A stretch of DNA of 64,000 nt from Corynebacterium pseudokroppenstedtii (GCF_019754945.1 NZ_JAEUWU010000003.1:124001-188000), one strand, 5' to 3'. Positions 36,613 to 47,492 are shown, counted from the stretch's first letter. Numbers and translations are program-made. Notes: generated by a model from the sequence alone, not told the origin.

Positions 36613-37788
36613 ATGAAGAACTTCTTACCTCGCACGATTTTCGATGACGAGCACAAGATGTTTCGTGAAACCGCCCGCGATTTCGTCGCCAAGGAAATCA
36701 CCCCTCATGTTGATCAGTGGCATGAACAGGGCTATTGCGACCGCGACATGTACAAAAAAGCCGGTGAACTGGGACTTTTAGGAATTACTGCCGACGAAAA
36801 ATTCGGCGGTGGAGGCATGGACGACTGGCGATTTAACGCCATCCTGTCGGAAGAGCTGGCCCAGTCCGATTGCGGTTCGGTCATTGTCTCTGTGCAGACG
36901 ATCAATGACTTGGTCGTTCCGTACCTCGAGCGATTCGCCAATGACGAGCAGAAAGAGCGCTTCCTACGTCCGCTTTGTGCTGGTGAGAAGATCGCCGCTA
37001 TTGCTATGACGGAGCCGGGGGCCGGCGCTGACCTGGCGGGAATCCGGACGCTCGCTAAGAAAGACGCCGACGGCAACTACGTCGTGAATGGTGCCAAGAC
37101 ATTCATCTCCAATGGCGTCCAAGCAGACTTCACGATTATCGTGGCCGTTACTGACCCTGAAAAGGGCCGCACCGGTGTTTCCCTCCTCATCGTCGAGGAC
37201 GGTATGGAGGGGTACACCAAGACGGGGCCGCTGAAGAAAGTCGGCCTTAAGGCGCAGGACACCGCGGAGTTGTCGTTTGAAAACGTCACCGTTCCCGCCG
37301 AGAACCTCCTCGGTGAAGAGGGCGCCGGTTTCGGTTACCTGAGGCACAACTTGGCGCAAGAGCGGCTATCTATCGCTGTTGGCTCTGTAGCGACCTCGCG
37401 CCGCGCTTTCGACCTCGTTTACCAGCACAGCCAGGACCGTAAGACGTTCGGCAAACGACTGGTTGACCACCAGGCCTACGGGTGGATGTTGGCCGAGATG
37501 GCTACCAAGATCCAAGCTGCTCAGTCCTTCGTCGACGCCTGTATCGAGGCAAAAGTCAAGGGCGAACTGGATGAAACAACAGCGGCGATGGCTAAGTGGT
37601 GGACCACGGATCTGCAGGTAGAAGTGGTGAACAACGCGCTGCAAATGCATGGTGGCTATGGCTTCATGATGGAATACCCGATTGCCACGCACTACCTGGA
37701 TACGCGTGTGCAGCCCATCTACGGTGGCCCGAACGAAATCATGAAGGAAATCATTGCCCGTCGCCTTGCCAAGGGCGCTGGAAAGTAA
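36613..37788 (+). CDS. acyl-CoA dehydrogenase
   Basis: FAD enzyme introducing the alpha-beta double bond in acyl-CoA beta-oxidation or branched-chain catabolism. The 391 aa show the N-terminal helical domain, the FAD/substrate motif AIAMTEPGAGADLAGI (about residue 134), FISNGVQADFTI, QERLSIAVGSVATSRRAF, the DRKTFGKRLVDHQ segment, LQMHGGYGFMMEYP, and the catalytic Glu in YGGPNEIMKEIIARRL near residue 376. AAGGATAGATAAGGAG precedes the ATG. The enoyl-CoA hydratase gene follows after 65 bp, so the pair likely performs two consecutive oxidation steps. Chain-length preference cannot be read from sequence. Confidence 0.93.
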   Translation: MKNFLPRTIFDDEHKMFRETARDFVAKEITPHVDQWHEQGYCDRDMYKKAGELGLLGITADEKFGGGGMDDWRFNAILSEELAQSDCGSVIVSVQTINDLVVPYLERFANDEQKERFLRPLCAGEKIAAIAMTEPGAGADLAGIRTLAKKDADGNYVVNGAKTFISNGVQADFTIIVAVTDPEKGRTGVSLLIVEDGMEGYTKTGPLKKVGLKAQDTAELSFENVTVPAENLLGEEGAGFGYLRHNLAQERLSIAVGSVATSRRAFDLVYQHSQDRKTFGKRLVDHQAYGWMLAEMATKIQAAQSFVDACIEAKVKGELDETTAAMAKWWTTDLQVEVVNNALQMHGGYGFMMEYPIATHYLDTRVQPIYGGPNEIMKEIIARRLAKGAGK

Positions 37789-37853
37789 GGAACGACCAAA
37801 CCACGGTGCGGTGAGCGGGCTCCGCATGCCCCACGGCAACCAGAAAGGCTGTT

Positions 37854-38681
37854 ATGTCGGACGAACAAGACGTGGTGGGCGTCGAGACCCTGGATGTTGA
37901 GACAGGACAACCAACCAGTGCAGCTGAGGCTGCCTCTGGCGTTGTGCGTGTGATCACGCTCCGGCGGACAGAAGGATATAACGCCATCAACAAGGTACTT
38001 CGTACGCGGCTCCGCGAAGAGTTCGACGCGGCCACTGACCCGAGCGTCCGCGCCGTGCTTATCACCGCCGAGGGGAAGTCTTTTTGCGTCGGGCAAGACC
38101 TCAAAGAGCATCTCCAGGACTTGTCCACCGGGCAGGGTATGGGCAAGGTTGTCGACGAATACAACCCCATGGTTGAGGCCTTGCTTGCCATCAAAGCCCC
38201 TGTTGTCGCGGCTATTTCTGGACCAGCGGCCGGCGCGGGGTGGTCCTTAGCTTTGAATTGCGACTTCCGCATTGCCTCGCGGAGAGCATCCTTTACCGGT
38301 TCCTTCGCCGGTGTCGGATTGGCCTCCGATTGCGGGCTCTCCCACACCCTCACATCCATCGTCGGGCCTGCCAAGGCTCTCGACCTGTTGTGCCGCGACC
38401 AGCAACTCACAGCCGAGCGCGCGTATGATCTGGGGCTTGTCACCGAGGTCACCGACGACGACCGCGCCGACGAGGCCGCGACCAAGTTCGCTCTAGCGTT
38501 GGCGAATGGCCCAACGAAGTCGTTCTGCGAAATCAAGAGCCTGGTGAGAGACGAGCAGGCCGTGATGGCTGCGGCCGCCAGGGAAGCGGATGCCCAAGCG
38601 CGCCTAGCCTTCACCGAGGACCATCAAGAGGCAGTGCGATCATTCGTCGAAAAGAGAAAACCCCAGTTCAAAGGGCGCTAG
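37854..38681 (+). CDS. enoyl-CoA hydratase/isomerase family protein
   Basis: Crotonase-fold enzyme of 275 aa that probably hydrates the enoyl-CoA made by the upstream dehydrogenase. Core motifs are ITLRRTEGYNAINKVLRTRL, ITAEGKSFCVGQDLKEH (first oxyanion-hole region), APVVAAISGPAAGAGWSLAL (second) and DFRIASRRASFTGSFAGVGLASDCGLSHTL. In place of the paired catalytic Glu of classical hydratases, the second position reads Asp in LASDCG, as in PaaG-like proteins, so isomerase activity is possible. The Asp/Glu-rich N-terminal 25 residues are variable. AGAAAGGCTGTT precedes the ATG at 37854. Confidence 0.88.
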   Translation: MSDEQDVVGVETLDVETGQPTSAAEAASGVVRVITLRRTEGYNAINKVLRTRLREEFDAATDPSVRAVLITAEGKSFCVGQDLKEHLQDLSTGQGMGKVVDEYNPMVEALLAIKAPVVAAISGPAAGAGWSLALNCDFRIASRRASFTGSFAGVGLASDCGLSHTLTSIVGPAKALDLLCRDQQLTAERAYDLGLVTEVTDDDRADEAATKFALALANGPTKSFCEIKSLVRDEQAVMAAAAREADAQARLAFTEDHQEAVRSFVEKRKPQFKGR

Positions 38682-38700
38682 TAGCGTCACCCTACACGCA

Positions 38701-39111
38701 TTACTTATGGTTTTCGTTGGCAGCGTGACGACGCTCGCGTTCCTCTGCCAATGACTTCCGCTCTTCCTCTAGCCACTCCGGGCGGTCGTTAAGAAGATCG
38801 TTAATTTCGGCAGTCGTGAGCGGCTTATCCATGTCATTGCGCTTCAATGCTGCTGCAGTGACGCCGAGCTTCCGCGCGACTTCCGCCCGAGGATGAGGCC
38901 CATTCACCCGCAAATCTTTCAACCACTGAGGCGGGTTGTTCTGTAAGCCGACGAATTCATCATGAGTAAGTGCCGTCTTCTGGAACTCCTCAGGCGCGGC
39001 AGGAAGAAAAATATTCAGCTTTTTCGACGCCGTCATAGGCTTCATACGAGTGCTTGACGGCTGCGCCCCGGACGCGTGATCACTATGCGAATGAGTATCG
39101 TTCATGCGCAC
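38701..39111 (-). CDS. DUF5997 family protein
   Basis: A 136-aa protein. The conserved part starts at TASKKLNIFLPAAPEEFQKTALTHDEF (about residue 28) and includes NPPQWLKDLRVNGPHPRAEVARKLGVTAAALKRNDMDKPLTTAEINDLL and PEWLEEERKSLAEERERR, the pattern of DUF5997. The HPRAEVARKLGVTAAALKR piece resembles a helix-turn-helix, so it may contact DNA, but this is inference. The N-terminal His/Ser/Thr stretch is variable. It is divergent from a LysR effector-domain gene 112 bp away, a pairing I believe is conserved in actinobacteria. No function is established. Confidence 0.78.
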   Translation of the reverse strand: MRMNDTHSHSDHASGAQPSSTRMKPMTASKKLNIFLPAAPEEFQKTALTHDEFVGLQNNPPQWLKDLRVNGPHPRAEVARKLGVTAAALKRNDMDKPLTTAEINDLLNDRPEWLEEERKSLAEERERRHAANENHK

Positions 39112-39223
39112 CAGAGTAATGCATAATCAGTTCTTATCCCGACGCTCTCAGTGCTGAGTTGGCCCTCTTCGATTCGAGTCGCGTACCGCGCCGGGCGAGG
39201 ACGTCGTACGTTACGATCTGTTC

Positions 39224-39841
39224 ATGACCGAATATCTCAAGGTCGTCTTCGTTCCGGGCCTTCTTCCCGACAAATGGTTCCGCAGGTTTGATGAACGCCA
39301 CGGTGGTGCGTCGCGTGGTGCGAATCGTCGTGTGCGCATTGCGTCGGCCGCCGCTGACGATCCGCTTCCTTATGTCCTGCACGGGAAGGCTGATGTGGCT
39401 TTCGTCCGCATGGATAGTCGCGGACGGGAAGGCGTCGTTAAGGATGCTGAAGCGAGTGGTCAATCGATCCACCTCATTGAGCTGTACGAGGAACAGTCCG
39501 GCGTCGCAGTCCCCAAGGACAACCCCATAGCTCTGTTTCCGCAGGTCAGTTTACATGATCTAGAGGACGAGAAGATCATGTGGGCACCGCAGCCGCCTGA
39601 CTTCCGGGTCGATATTCCCGACGTCCGTGCCGCGCTTGAGGTTGTTGCCGCCAACGTCGGTGTTGTTATCGCACCCCGGCCGTTGTTGCGGGTCATCAAC
39701 AAGCGCGGAGTGAAAGACGTTGCCTTAAGCGATGGGCGTCCGACGCAGCTGGCCATGGTGTGGTTGCAATCCCGTGACAACCGCGACATACAGAATCTTG
39801 TCGGGATTGTGCGGGGGCGCACGGCACGGTCGTCGCGATAG
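39224..39841 (+). CDS. LysR-type substrate-binding domain protein without HTH
   Basis: The 205 aa match only the effector-binding half of LysR regulators: an alpha/beta periplasmic-binding-like fold with DPLPYVLHGKADVAFVRMD, LYEEQSGVAVPKDNPIAL, VSLHDLEDEKIMW and ALEVVAANVGVVIAPRPLLRVI. There is no N-terminal winged HTH: the frame opens with MTEYLKVVFVPGLLPDKWFRRF, which is already the first strand of the domain. The ATG at 39224 is a natural start and the upstream DNA does not encode an HTH in any frame, so it is not a recent truncation. It may act with the divergently encoded DUF5997 protein. Confidence 0.8.
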   Translation: MTEYLKVVFVPGLLPDKWFRRFDERHGGASRGANRRVRIASAAADDPLPYVLHGKADVAFVRMDSRGREGVVKDAEASGQSIHLIELYEEQSGVAVPKDNPIALFPQVSLHDLEDEKIMWAPQPPDFRVDIPDVRAALEVVAANVGVVIAPRPLLRVINKRGVKDVALSDGRPTQLAMVWLQSRDNRDIQNLVGIVRGRTARSSR

Positions 39842-39894
39842 GGCCCTGGGACGTGTGCACGGGACGTCTGTACGGGATGGAACAATAGAGCGTT

Positions 39895-40401
39895 ATGAGA
39901 GCATCGTTCACAGGAACTATCCGCCCTATGACGCGCGACGATTATCCAGACGTGGCACGTATCCACCAGGCCGGGCTGGATACGGGCAACGGTGCATATG
40001 AAGCCTCGCCGGTCACGTGGGACGAATTCGTCGACAAGAAGATCCCTGAGCTGTGCTTCGTCGCGGAAGATGAGGGGAAGATTCTCGGGTGGGTTGCCCT
40101 CATGCCGTTTTATCGTCGGCCGTCCCTGACCGGGTTCTTGGAGGACTCGATTTATATTGATCCGGCGGCGTCGGGACGTGGAGTGGGTACCGCGCTTCTG
40201 GAGCACTCTGCCACAAAGGCGAGGGAGTGGGGCGCGTGGACCATCACTGGATGGATTTTTGAGGACAACTCCGCGTCCCAAGCGCTGCATGCGAAGGCGG
40301 GGTTCAGGAAAGTGGGCACACTCCAGCGGCACGGTTGGATGGATTACGGTCCGTGGTCGGACCAATACCGCCAGTGCGCTATTTATGAAAAGCTGCTGTA
40401 G
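39895..40401 (+). CDS. GNAT family N-acetyltransferase
   Basis: A 168-aa acetyltransferase of the phosphinothricin acetyltransferase-like subgroup. Motifs: IRPMTRDDYPDVARIHQAGLDTGNGAYE at the start, LGWVALMPFY, the acetyl-CoA loop SIYIDPAASGRGVGTALLEH (about residues 84-103), FEDNSASQALHAKAGFRKVGTLQRHGWM. Relatives acetylate amino acid analogues such as methionine sulfone or phosphinothricin. It lies 53 bp after the LysR-domain gene on the same strand and may share its transcript. The real substrate is unknown. Confidence 0.88.
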   Translation: MRASFTGTIRPMTRDDYPDVARIHQAGLDTGNGAYEASPVTWDEFVDKKIPELCFVAEDEGKILGWVALMPFYRRPSLTGFLEDSIYIDPAASGRGVGTALLEHSATKAREWGAWTITGWIFEDNSASQALHAKAGFRKVGTLQRHGWMDYGPWSDQYRQCAIYEKLL

Positions 40402-40606
40402 AACAACCCGGGCGGGCACCATAAGGCCGGCCGGCGCAACAACCTGGGGCCGGCACACCGACCCGGGCCGGCATAATACCGTCGGCTAAAAAATCGCGGG
40501 TAATACGACAGAAGGCGGTGTGTCCGAGCCCGGTGATTTCTGGCCTGTGATCTAGGCACAAATGAAAATATATGCCCGGCAACCATATATCCGTTTCGAA
40601 TAAAAG

Positions 40607-40659
40607 TGCGGGGGTATATGGTCCATTTTCGGCCATTTTTTTGGCCATATCACCCCGCA
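40607..40659 (+). terminator. long hairpin, possible GNAT terminator
   Basis: TGCGGGG...ATATGG...CCA pairs with TGG...CCATAT...CCCCGCA over about 16 bp with a small internal loop. GTTTTCG follows on the + strand. It is 200 bp beyond the GNAT stop, so the assignment is tentative. Confidence 0.4.
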
Positions 40660-40725
40660 GTTTTCGACGGCACCCCGCATATTCCCCCGCAGTTTTCCGG
40701 CATGTGGACACATTTTTGTCGTATA

Positions 40726-40770
40726 ACCCAAAATCGCGCCGACACAATACGGGTTGTGCCGACGCGCGAT
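40726..40770 (-). terminator. probable terminator of the MFS gene
   Basis: On the minus strand an imperfect stem built from ATCGCGC and CGACACAA with their complements closes around TACGGG and ends in TTTTGGG. It lies about 30 bp past the MFS stop. Confidence 0.55.
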
Positions 40771-40796
40771 GGTGCCGTTCTTCAGCAGCGCTGTAT

Positions 40797-42488
<1,692 letters not shown>

Positions 42489-42496
42489 TCATCCTC

Positions 42497-43393
42497 TCAT
42501 TTCTCATCGTTACGTTCGTCGTCGTTGTTGTTGTTTTTATTTTTCTTGTCGACGTTCTGTTTGCTGTTGGTTTGTTTGTCGACGTTGGTTGAGCGGTCGT
42601 CAGTGATGTCCAGATTGATGTCGTCACTGCTTTTTCTTTCCGACGCCGCCTTCGGTGGCGTGCTGGCCAAACATTCCGGGGGAGGAGCCCCTAAAACGTC
42701 GTAGAACAGGGTGAAAGCGCCCAAGCAGCAATCGCGGAGGCGACGATGCCCATTGGTGCCATCGGGTTGCCTGGTCCACCGGAGCGTTCCGATCCGCACG
42801 GCGTCTTGGCACAGCATTGCCAGGGTGACGGCTTCCTCAGAGACGCCACTTGTGCTTTCTGTGCCCGGAAAAGCAGTTTGTGGAAGCGATCGACGCTCCG
42901 GGTGGAGGGTGAAGAATTCGTCGACCAGTTCCACGATGTTGTGGAAGCGTTGGATAGTCAGTCCAAATTGCGGAGCTGCAATATTAGGGTTGTTGCGGAA
43001 GATTTGCTTCCGACGGCTCAGCAGCAGCGTTGAGAACTCGTCACTGCGGCCGCGCGACGCGAAACTGGTCTGGAGGATGAGGTCCACCAAGGCCACGGTC
43101 ACATGTTGCGGGTCGGCAGCAAGGAATTCTTTTCGTTCTTCCTCAGGGAGGTCGACAACAGGGTGGCCGAGGACGGCGGTTTCCTTGGAGTCGACATAGT
43201 TGAAGAACGTACGTTTCGAAATGTTGGCGGCGTCGACGATGTCCTCGATGGTGACGTTGTCATAGCCTTTGTCGAGGACAAGCCGGGTGGCGTGATCTTC
43301 GATAGCGCACAGGGTTTCTAAGCGCTTGCGTTCCCGAAGACCCCGTGGCGCATGAATTCCCTCGGTGTCGAGGTAGTTACGATTGCTTTCCAC
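42497..43393 (-). CDS. TetR family repressor of the MFS exporter
   Basis: N-terminal HTH: RKRLETLCAIEDHATRLVLDKGYDNVTIEDIVDAANISKRTFFNYV with DSKETAVLG following (about residues 20-75). The ligand domain continues to about residue 255. The last 45 residues are an extreme Asp/Asn/Lys-rich tail (RSTNVDKQTNSKQNVDKK, then NKNNNNDDERNDEK), unusual for TetR proteins. I choose the GTG at 43393, 9 nt after an AAGG; the in-frame TTG at 43414 is the alternative. The stop lies 14 bp before the MFS start, so it is first in a two-gene operon that it probably represses. Confidence 0.85.
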   Translation of the reverse strand: MESNRNYLDTEGIHAPRGLRERKRLETLCAIEDHATRLVLDKGYDNVTIEDIVDAANISKRTFFNYVDSKETAVLGHPVVDLPEEERKEFLAADPQHVTVALVDLILQTSFASRGRSDEFSTLLLSRRKQIFRNNPNIAAPQFGLTIQRFHNIVELVDEFFTLHPERRSLPQTAFPGTESTSGVSEEAVTLAMLCQDAVRIGTLRWTRQPDGTNGHRRLRDCCLGAFTLFYDVLGAPPPECLASTPPKAASERKSSDDINLDITDDRSTNVDKQTNSKQNVDKKNKNNNNDDERNDEK

Positions 43394-43521
43394 GAGAGCC
43401 AACCTTAGACCCAATTATGCACCGAGTGCAAAGTTGCGGTCGGTATAAGTCTGCATTGTGTGAAAGAAATCAAAAGCCCTTCAAGTGTGACTTGGGTCAT
43501 GGTGGGACCGCTGGAGGCCAT

Positions 43522-43550
43522 AAAAAAGGGCCACCCTCAAGGGGCGGCCC
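43522..43550 (-). terminator. intrinsic terminator of fumC
   Basis: On the minus strand GGGCCGCCCC pairs with GGGTGGCCC and is followed by TTTTTTATG. It lies about 50 bp after the fumC stop. Confidence 0.9.
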
Positions 43551-43598
43551 AGTGTTTGTAGGCGACTAGACGACGCAGGCGACTAGCGATGCATTCGC

Positions 43599-45002
43599 TT
43601 ACTTATCGCGATCCGTGTTTGCCATCGCAAGCACGTCGAGGCGCTTATCCAGCTCTTCCTCCGTGAGCTTCTCACCGTCGACAAACCCGAGGTCAATAAC
43701 GGTTTGGCGAATAGTCTTGCCCTCCTTCAGCGCAGTCTTGGCAACCTTCGCGGCAGCCTCGTAACCGATCGCGCTGTTGAGCGGAGTAACGATCGACGGC
43801 GACGACTCAGCCAGTGTCCGCATGCGCTCAGCATTGGGCTCAATTCCGTCCACCATCTTTTCGGCGAAGATCACCGCGGTGTTCGACAGCAGGCGGATTG
43901 ACTCCAGAACATTGCGCGCCATCATCGGGATGAACACATTCAGCTCGAACGCGCCTTGCATGCCACCGGCAGCAATCGCGGCGTCGTTACCAATGACCTG
44001 GCACGCAACCTGAGTAGCGGTCTCACACATGACCGGGTTGACCTTGCCCGGCATAATCGACGAGCCCGGCTGGAGGTCAGGCAGGTGAATCTCGCCCAGG
44101 CCGGTCAGCGGGCCGGAGCCCATCCACCGGATATCGTTGGCGATCTTGTTGAGGGAGACAGCAATGCTCCTTAGTGCACCCGACATCTCGACGAGCCCAT
44201 CGCGGTTCGCCTGAGCCTCAAAGTGGTTAACACATGGACGCAGTTCCTCGACACCGGTCAGTTTCACCAGCTCAGCGGTGACTTTGTCGCCGAAATCTTC
44301 GGTGGTGTTCAGCCCGGTTCCGACGGCCGTACCACCGATGGGGAGTTCACCGACGCGCGGCAGGGTGGCCTTCACGCGCTCGATACCAGCCTCGATTTGC
44401 CGAGCGTAGCCCGAGAACTCCTGCCCCAAGGTCACCGGTACCGCGTCCATCAGGTGGGTGCGTCCGGACTTCACAACCTCTTCCCACTCGGTCGCCTTGG
44501 CGGACAGCGACTTGTGCAGCGTCGTCAATGAAGGGATGAGATCCTTAACGGCAGCCTCCGTGGTGGCAACGTGCGTCGCGGTGGGGAAGGTGTCGTTCGA
44601 AGACTGGCCCATGTTGACATCGTCGTTAGGGTGAACCTCAACGCCGTTGTTCTTACAGATAGAGGCGATAACCTCGTTGGTGTTCATATTCGACGACGTA
44701 CCGGAGCCGGTCTGGAAGACGTCGATAGGAAATTCTTTGTCGTGTTTGCCGTCGGCAATTTCGGTGGCCGCTGCGATGATGGCTTTGCCTTTGTCCTCTG
44801 AAAGTAGGCCACGGTCAAGATTGACTTGCGCACATGCTGCCTTGAGCAGGCCCATGGCGCGGATTTGTGCGTGTTCGAGGCCACGCCCCGACACTGGGAA
44901 ATTCTGAACCGCACGTTGGGTTTGCGCGCGCCACAGTGCTGTGGCCGGAACCTTGACTTCACCCATGGTGTCGTGTTCGATGCGGTATTCCTGATCGCTC
45001 AT
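43599..45002 (-). CDS. fumC: fumarate hydratase class II
   Basis: Reversible hydration of fumarate to malate in the TCA cycle, iron-independent type. The 467 aa show [22 protein letters not shown], the [14 protein letters not shown] and [14 protein letters not shown] segments, [20 protein letters not shown], and the superfamily signature [13 protein letters not shown] (about residue 318), with the catalytic His in GRTHL and Ser in the SSIMPG loop. Length is typical. A 19-bp dyad (GTGGCA-N7-TGCCAC) lies 47 bp upstream. The neighbour glpX is upstream on the same strand with 240 bp between. Confidence 0.97.
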   Translation of the reverse strand: MSDQEYRIEHDTMGEVKVPATALWRAQTQRAVQNFPVSGRGLEHAQIRAMGLLKAACAQVNLDRGLLSEDKGKAIIAAATEIADGKHDKEFPIDVFQTGSGTSSNMNTNEVIASICKNNGVEVHPNDDVNMGQSSNDTFPTATHVATTEAAVKDLIPSLTTLHKSLSAKATEWEEVVKSGRTHLMDAVPVTLGQEFSGYARQIEAGIERVKATLPRVGELPIGGTAVGTGLNTTEDFGDKVTAELVKLTGVEELRPCVNHFEAQANRDGLVEMSGALRSIAVSLNKIANDIRWMGSGPLTGLGEIHLPDLQPGSSIMPGKVNPVMCETATQVACQVIGNDAAIAAGGMQGAFELNVFIPMMARNVLESIRLLSNTAVIFAEKMVDGIEPNAERMRTLAESSPSIVTPLNSAIGYEAAAKVAKTALKEGKTIRQTVIDLGFVDGEKLTEEELDKRLDVLAMANTDRDK

Positions 45003-45048
45003 GTTATGTAAGTCCCACCTTCATATGTGCTATGAGGATATGTGCAAA

Positions 45049-45067
45049 GTGGCAGAATTCGTGCCAC
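45049..45067. promoter_or_regulatory. palindrome in the fumC promoter region
   Basis: GTGGCAGAATTCGTGCCAC has perfect 6-bp arms around a 7-bp centre, 47 bp upstream of the fumC ATG. It resembles an operator but does not match the GlxR consensus TGTGA-N6-TCACA. Confidence 0.4.
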
Positions 45068-45188
45068 CTCAAGTATGGCCCATCGGGAGCCTTGATGTGT
45101 GACTGATGTTGCCAAAAATACAACCTAGTGGTGTAGGTCATAGATCAGCGAGGCATGCGGCAAGCGCGTGGTTTGTGTGTACGCGTGA

Positions 45189-45220
45189 ATGCCCGGAGAA
45201 CAACAGATATCCCCGGGCAT
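45189..45220 (-). terminator. hairpin after glpX
   Basis: ATGCCCGG pairs with CCGGGCAT around a 16-nt loop, 22 bp after the glpX stop. There is no T tract, so this is a weak terminator call. Confidence 0.4.
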
Positions 45221-45242
45221 CACACCGACCCGAAAACGGGTC

Positions 45243-46247
45243 CTAGCTGTAATCGACGACAGCGTACTCTTCCAGCTTCGTCAACTGGTGATGCGACTCA
45301 ATCATGCGGACAGTGCCGGACTTCGACCGCATGACCAGCGACCGCGTGATCGCACCGCGCGGTGAATACGTGACGCCACGGAGCATATCGCCGTTGGTTA
45401 CACCTGTCGCAACGAAGAAGCAGTTCTGTGAATGAACGAGGTCCTCGGTCGTAAGAACCTTGCCCAGTTCGTGGCCAGCATCGAGAGCCTTCTGCTTCTC
45501 TTCATCATTACGCGGGGTCAGCACGCCCTGAATCTCTCCGCCCATGCATCGCATGGCACACGCAGTGATGATGCCTTCTGGGGTTCCGCCGACGCCCATC
45601 ATGATGTCGATGCTGTTCTGGGTCTGATCTTGGGCGGCTGCCACAGCACCGGCGACGTCACCGTCGTGGATTAAACGAACCTTGGCTCCGGCGTCGCGAA
45701 TTTCCTGAATGAGGTGCTCGTGGCGGGGACGATCCAAAACGACGACGGTAATGTCAGACGCCCTCTTGCCCTTGGCGTGCGCCACTGCGCGAATGTTGTC
45801 CTTGACCGGGGCGTTGACGTCAACAACGCCGCGGGCCTCCGCGCCGACCGCGATTTTCTTCATGTAAAACACGGCGGATGGGTCGTACATGGTTCCACGC
45901 TCTGCTGCGGCGAGCACCGAGATAGCGTTCTGACGGCCCTCAGCCATCAATGTGGTCCCATCAACAGGGTCGACAGCGATGTCGATATCGGGGCCTTCGC
46001 CTGTTCCGACCTCTTCACCGTTGAAGAGCATCGGGGCTTCATCTTTCTCACCTTCGCCGATAACGACCACACCGCGCATTGCCACGGTGTTGATCATCTG
46101 GCGCATGGCGTCGACAGCGGCTCCGTCGCCTTCATTTTTCTTTCCGCGGCCGACCCACCTGCCCGAGGCAAGGGCGGCGGCTTCCGTCACGCGGACCAGT
46201 TCCATAGCAAGGTTACGGTCCGGTGGTGTTTGTTTGTGGTCACTCAT
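45243..46247 (-). CDS. glpX: fructose-1,6-bisphosphatase class II
   Basis: Gluconeogenic phosphatase; in corynebacteria and mycobacteria this class is the main FBPase. The 334 aa show [43 protein letters not shown], the metal and substrate motif [11 protein letters not shown] (about residue 86), and [20 protein letters not shown]. The ATG at 46247 is used; AGGAGG lies 12 nt upstream, while the in-frame GTG at 46256 is only 3 nt from it. It faces the DUF4245 gene across a divergent promoter region of about 290 bp. Confidence 0.95.
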   Translation of the reverse strand: MSDHKQTPPDRNLAMELVRVTEAAALASGRWVGRGKKNEGDGAAVDAMRQMINTVAMRGVVVIGEGEKDEAPMLFNGEEVGTGEGPDIDIAVDPVDGTTLMAEGRQNAISVLAAAERGTMYDPSAVFYMKKIAVGAEARGVVDVNAPVKDNIRAVAHAKGKRASDITVVVLDRPRHEHLIQEIRDAGAKVRLIHDGDVAGAVAAAQDQTQNSIDIMMGVGGTPEGIITACAMRCMGGEIQGVLTPRNDEEKQKALDAGHELGKVLTTEDLVHSQNCFFVATGVTNGDMLRGVTYSPRGAITRSLVMRSKSGTVRMIESHHQLTKLEEYAVVDYS

Positions 46248-46540
46248 GGGTGGCACATGCCTCCTGTTTTGGCTTCAGTGATGGGGTTGATCATCTTCAT
46301 TGTTTCACTTATGCGCCCAATAGCCGATTAATCTCACTCCCAAATAGGGGCAAAATGTGGTGAATCTTGTACTTTTTCGGAGGTGACCACAGGTTCTTCC
46401 TGTTGATTGGTGTGACCACGGCTATGCGGGCAGTGTGGCCAAGAATGAAACTAATACTGAGTGGTCGTCGTGGGTGGTTGGTGGCCGACATCGACCGGTG
46501 GTTTTGTGATCCCCCATGATGAACAGCCATAATCGTTCGC

Positions 46541-47158
46541 GTGCGCACGAAAAAGGTGGAGAAGCCAAGGATTTTCCAAGACGGCCGTGACATGATTATC
46601 TCGCTCGGAGTCATGCTCATCGTGATGTTCGTCGTCATCGGAGGGACAGGCCTGTGCCATTACCAGCCGGGCAACCCCAAAGAAGGCAAGGTCACCCGCG
46701 TTGACTACACCACGTTCTTACAGAGCGAGGCGCAATCCGCCGATTATCCCGTTCGCATACCTGCGTCGCCCGAGGGGTGGATTCCTAATTCAGCCCTTCG
46801 GATCAACCTCAACGGCCATTCTGGCTCCTCAGTCGGGTGGGTCCACGGCAAAGACTGGATCCGGTTTGTTCAAACGAGCGCATCCGTCGACGACGTAGCC
46901 CAGGGGCTCGATGGTAAAGCCCGGGAAGAAAAAGGAACGAAAGACATCGACGGAACAACGTGGCATGTGTTTGAGGGTTCCGACGATGACGTCCGCACGG
47001 CATGGGTCGTGGATAAGAAAGACGTGCGATGGGCTGTATCGGGCACCGGCAGCACCGATGAATTTTCGACGATGGCGAAGGCTATTCAGGAAGCAAAGCC
47101 AGAACCGTCTGCGGGAGAATCGGCCCCGTCCGAGGTGTCGTCTTCACCCTCGGCGTAA
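46541..47158 (+). CDS. DUF4245 membrane-anchored protein
   Basis: A 205-aa protein with a short basic N-terminus containing [26 protein letters not shown] (one membrane helix at about residues 19-40) and an extracytoplasmic domain: [72 protein letters not shown]. This is the DUF4245 pattern found beside glpX and xseB in actinobacteria. Function unknown. The GTG start at 46541 lacks a strong ribosome-binding site. Its last 73 bp overlap the antisense 3' end of xseB, encoding a Ser/Pro-rich tail here and an acidic tail there. Confidence 0.82.
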   Translation: MRTKKVEKPRIFQDGRDMIISLGVMLIVMFVVIGGTGLCHYQPGNPKEGKVTRVDYTTFLQSEAQSADYPVRIPASPEGWIPNSALRINLNGHSGSSVGWVHGKDWIRFVQTSASVDDVAQGLDGKAREEKGTKDIDGTTWHVFEGSDDDVRTAWVVDKKDVRWAVSGTGSTDEFSTMAKAIQEAKPEPSAGESAPSEVSSSPSA

Positions 47159-47421
47159 TCACTATCCTCTAAGGCTTTCTCCACGCGGTGGCGGGCTCCC
47201 TCGAGGTAGTCTTCGCAGGTCCGGGCCAGTGCCTCGCCCCGCTCCCAGTACAGGAGCGACTCATCAAGGCTCATTTGGCCAAGTTCGAGGATGCGTACGA
47301 CTTCAATGAGTTCCTGACGTGCTTCTTCGTAGGATAATTCTTCGACGGGTTTAAAGCGGGGGTTGGATTCGCCGGACCCGATGGTGAATGAGTCGGAATC
47401 GTTGCGGTCGGGCTGTGTCAT
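47086..47421 (-). CDS. xseB: exodeoxyribonuclease VII small subunit
   Basis: Small subunit of the single-strand exonuclease XseA-XseB. The conserved core is [57 protein letters not shown] (about residues 28-85), full for the family. The N-terminal 25 residues are Asp/Ser-rich, and the C-terminal 25 ([20 protein letters not shown]) are acidic and overlap the convergent DUF4245 gene by 73 bp. It lies 71 bp downstream of xseA and is probably co-transcribed with it. Confidence 0.92.
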   Translation of the reverse strand: MTQPDRNDSDSFTIGSGESNPRFKPVEELSYEEARQELIEVVRILELGQMSLDESLLYWERGEALARTCEDYLEGARHRVEKALEDSDYAEGEDDTSDGADSPADGSGFAS

Positions 47422-47492
47422 AGATAGCTCCTTCGAAAGCGTTACGTGTGGTTAAGCGTGGTGTGTGGATAATCGTGATGTGTGGAGTTGGC

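Larger units (their letters stand above)
40402..40796. other. dyad-rich intergenic region
   Basis: No gene is seen. It contains ATATATG/CATATAT around a 9-nt loop (40570-40591 region), a long imperfect hairpin at 40607-40659, and three copies of a CCCCGCA-type motif (40653, 40673, 40685), two of them continuing as CCCCGCAGTTTTC. GGCCGG runs lie just after the GNAT stop. Confidence 0.5.

Noticed and set aside
39460..40458. 332-codon minus-strand frame over the LysR-domain and GNAT genes
   Set aside because: Both + strand genes have clear family motifs; the antisense frame is Arg/Cys-rich and spans their intergenic region.
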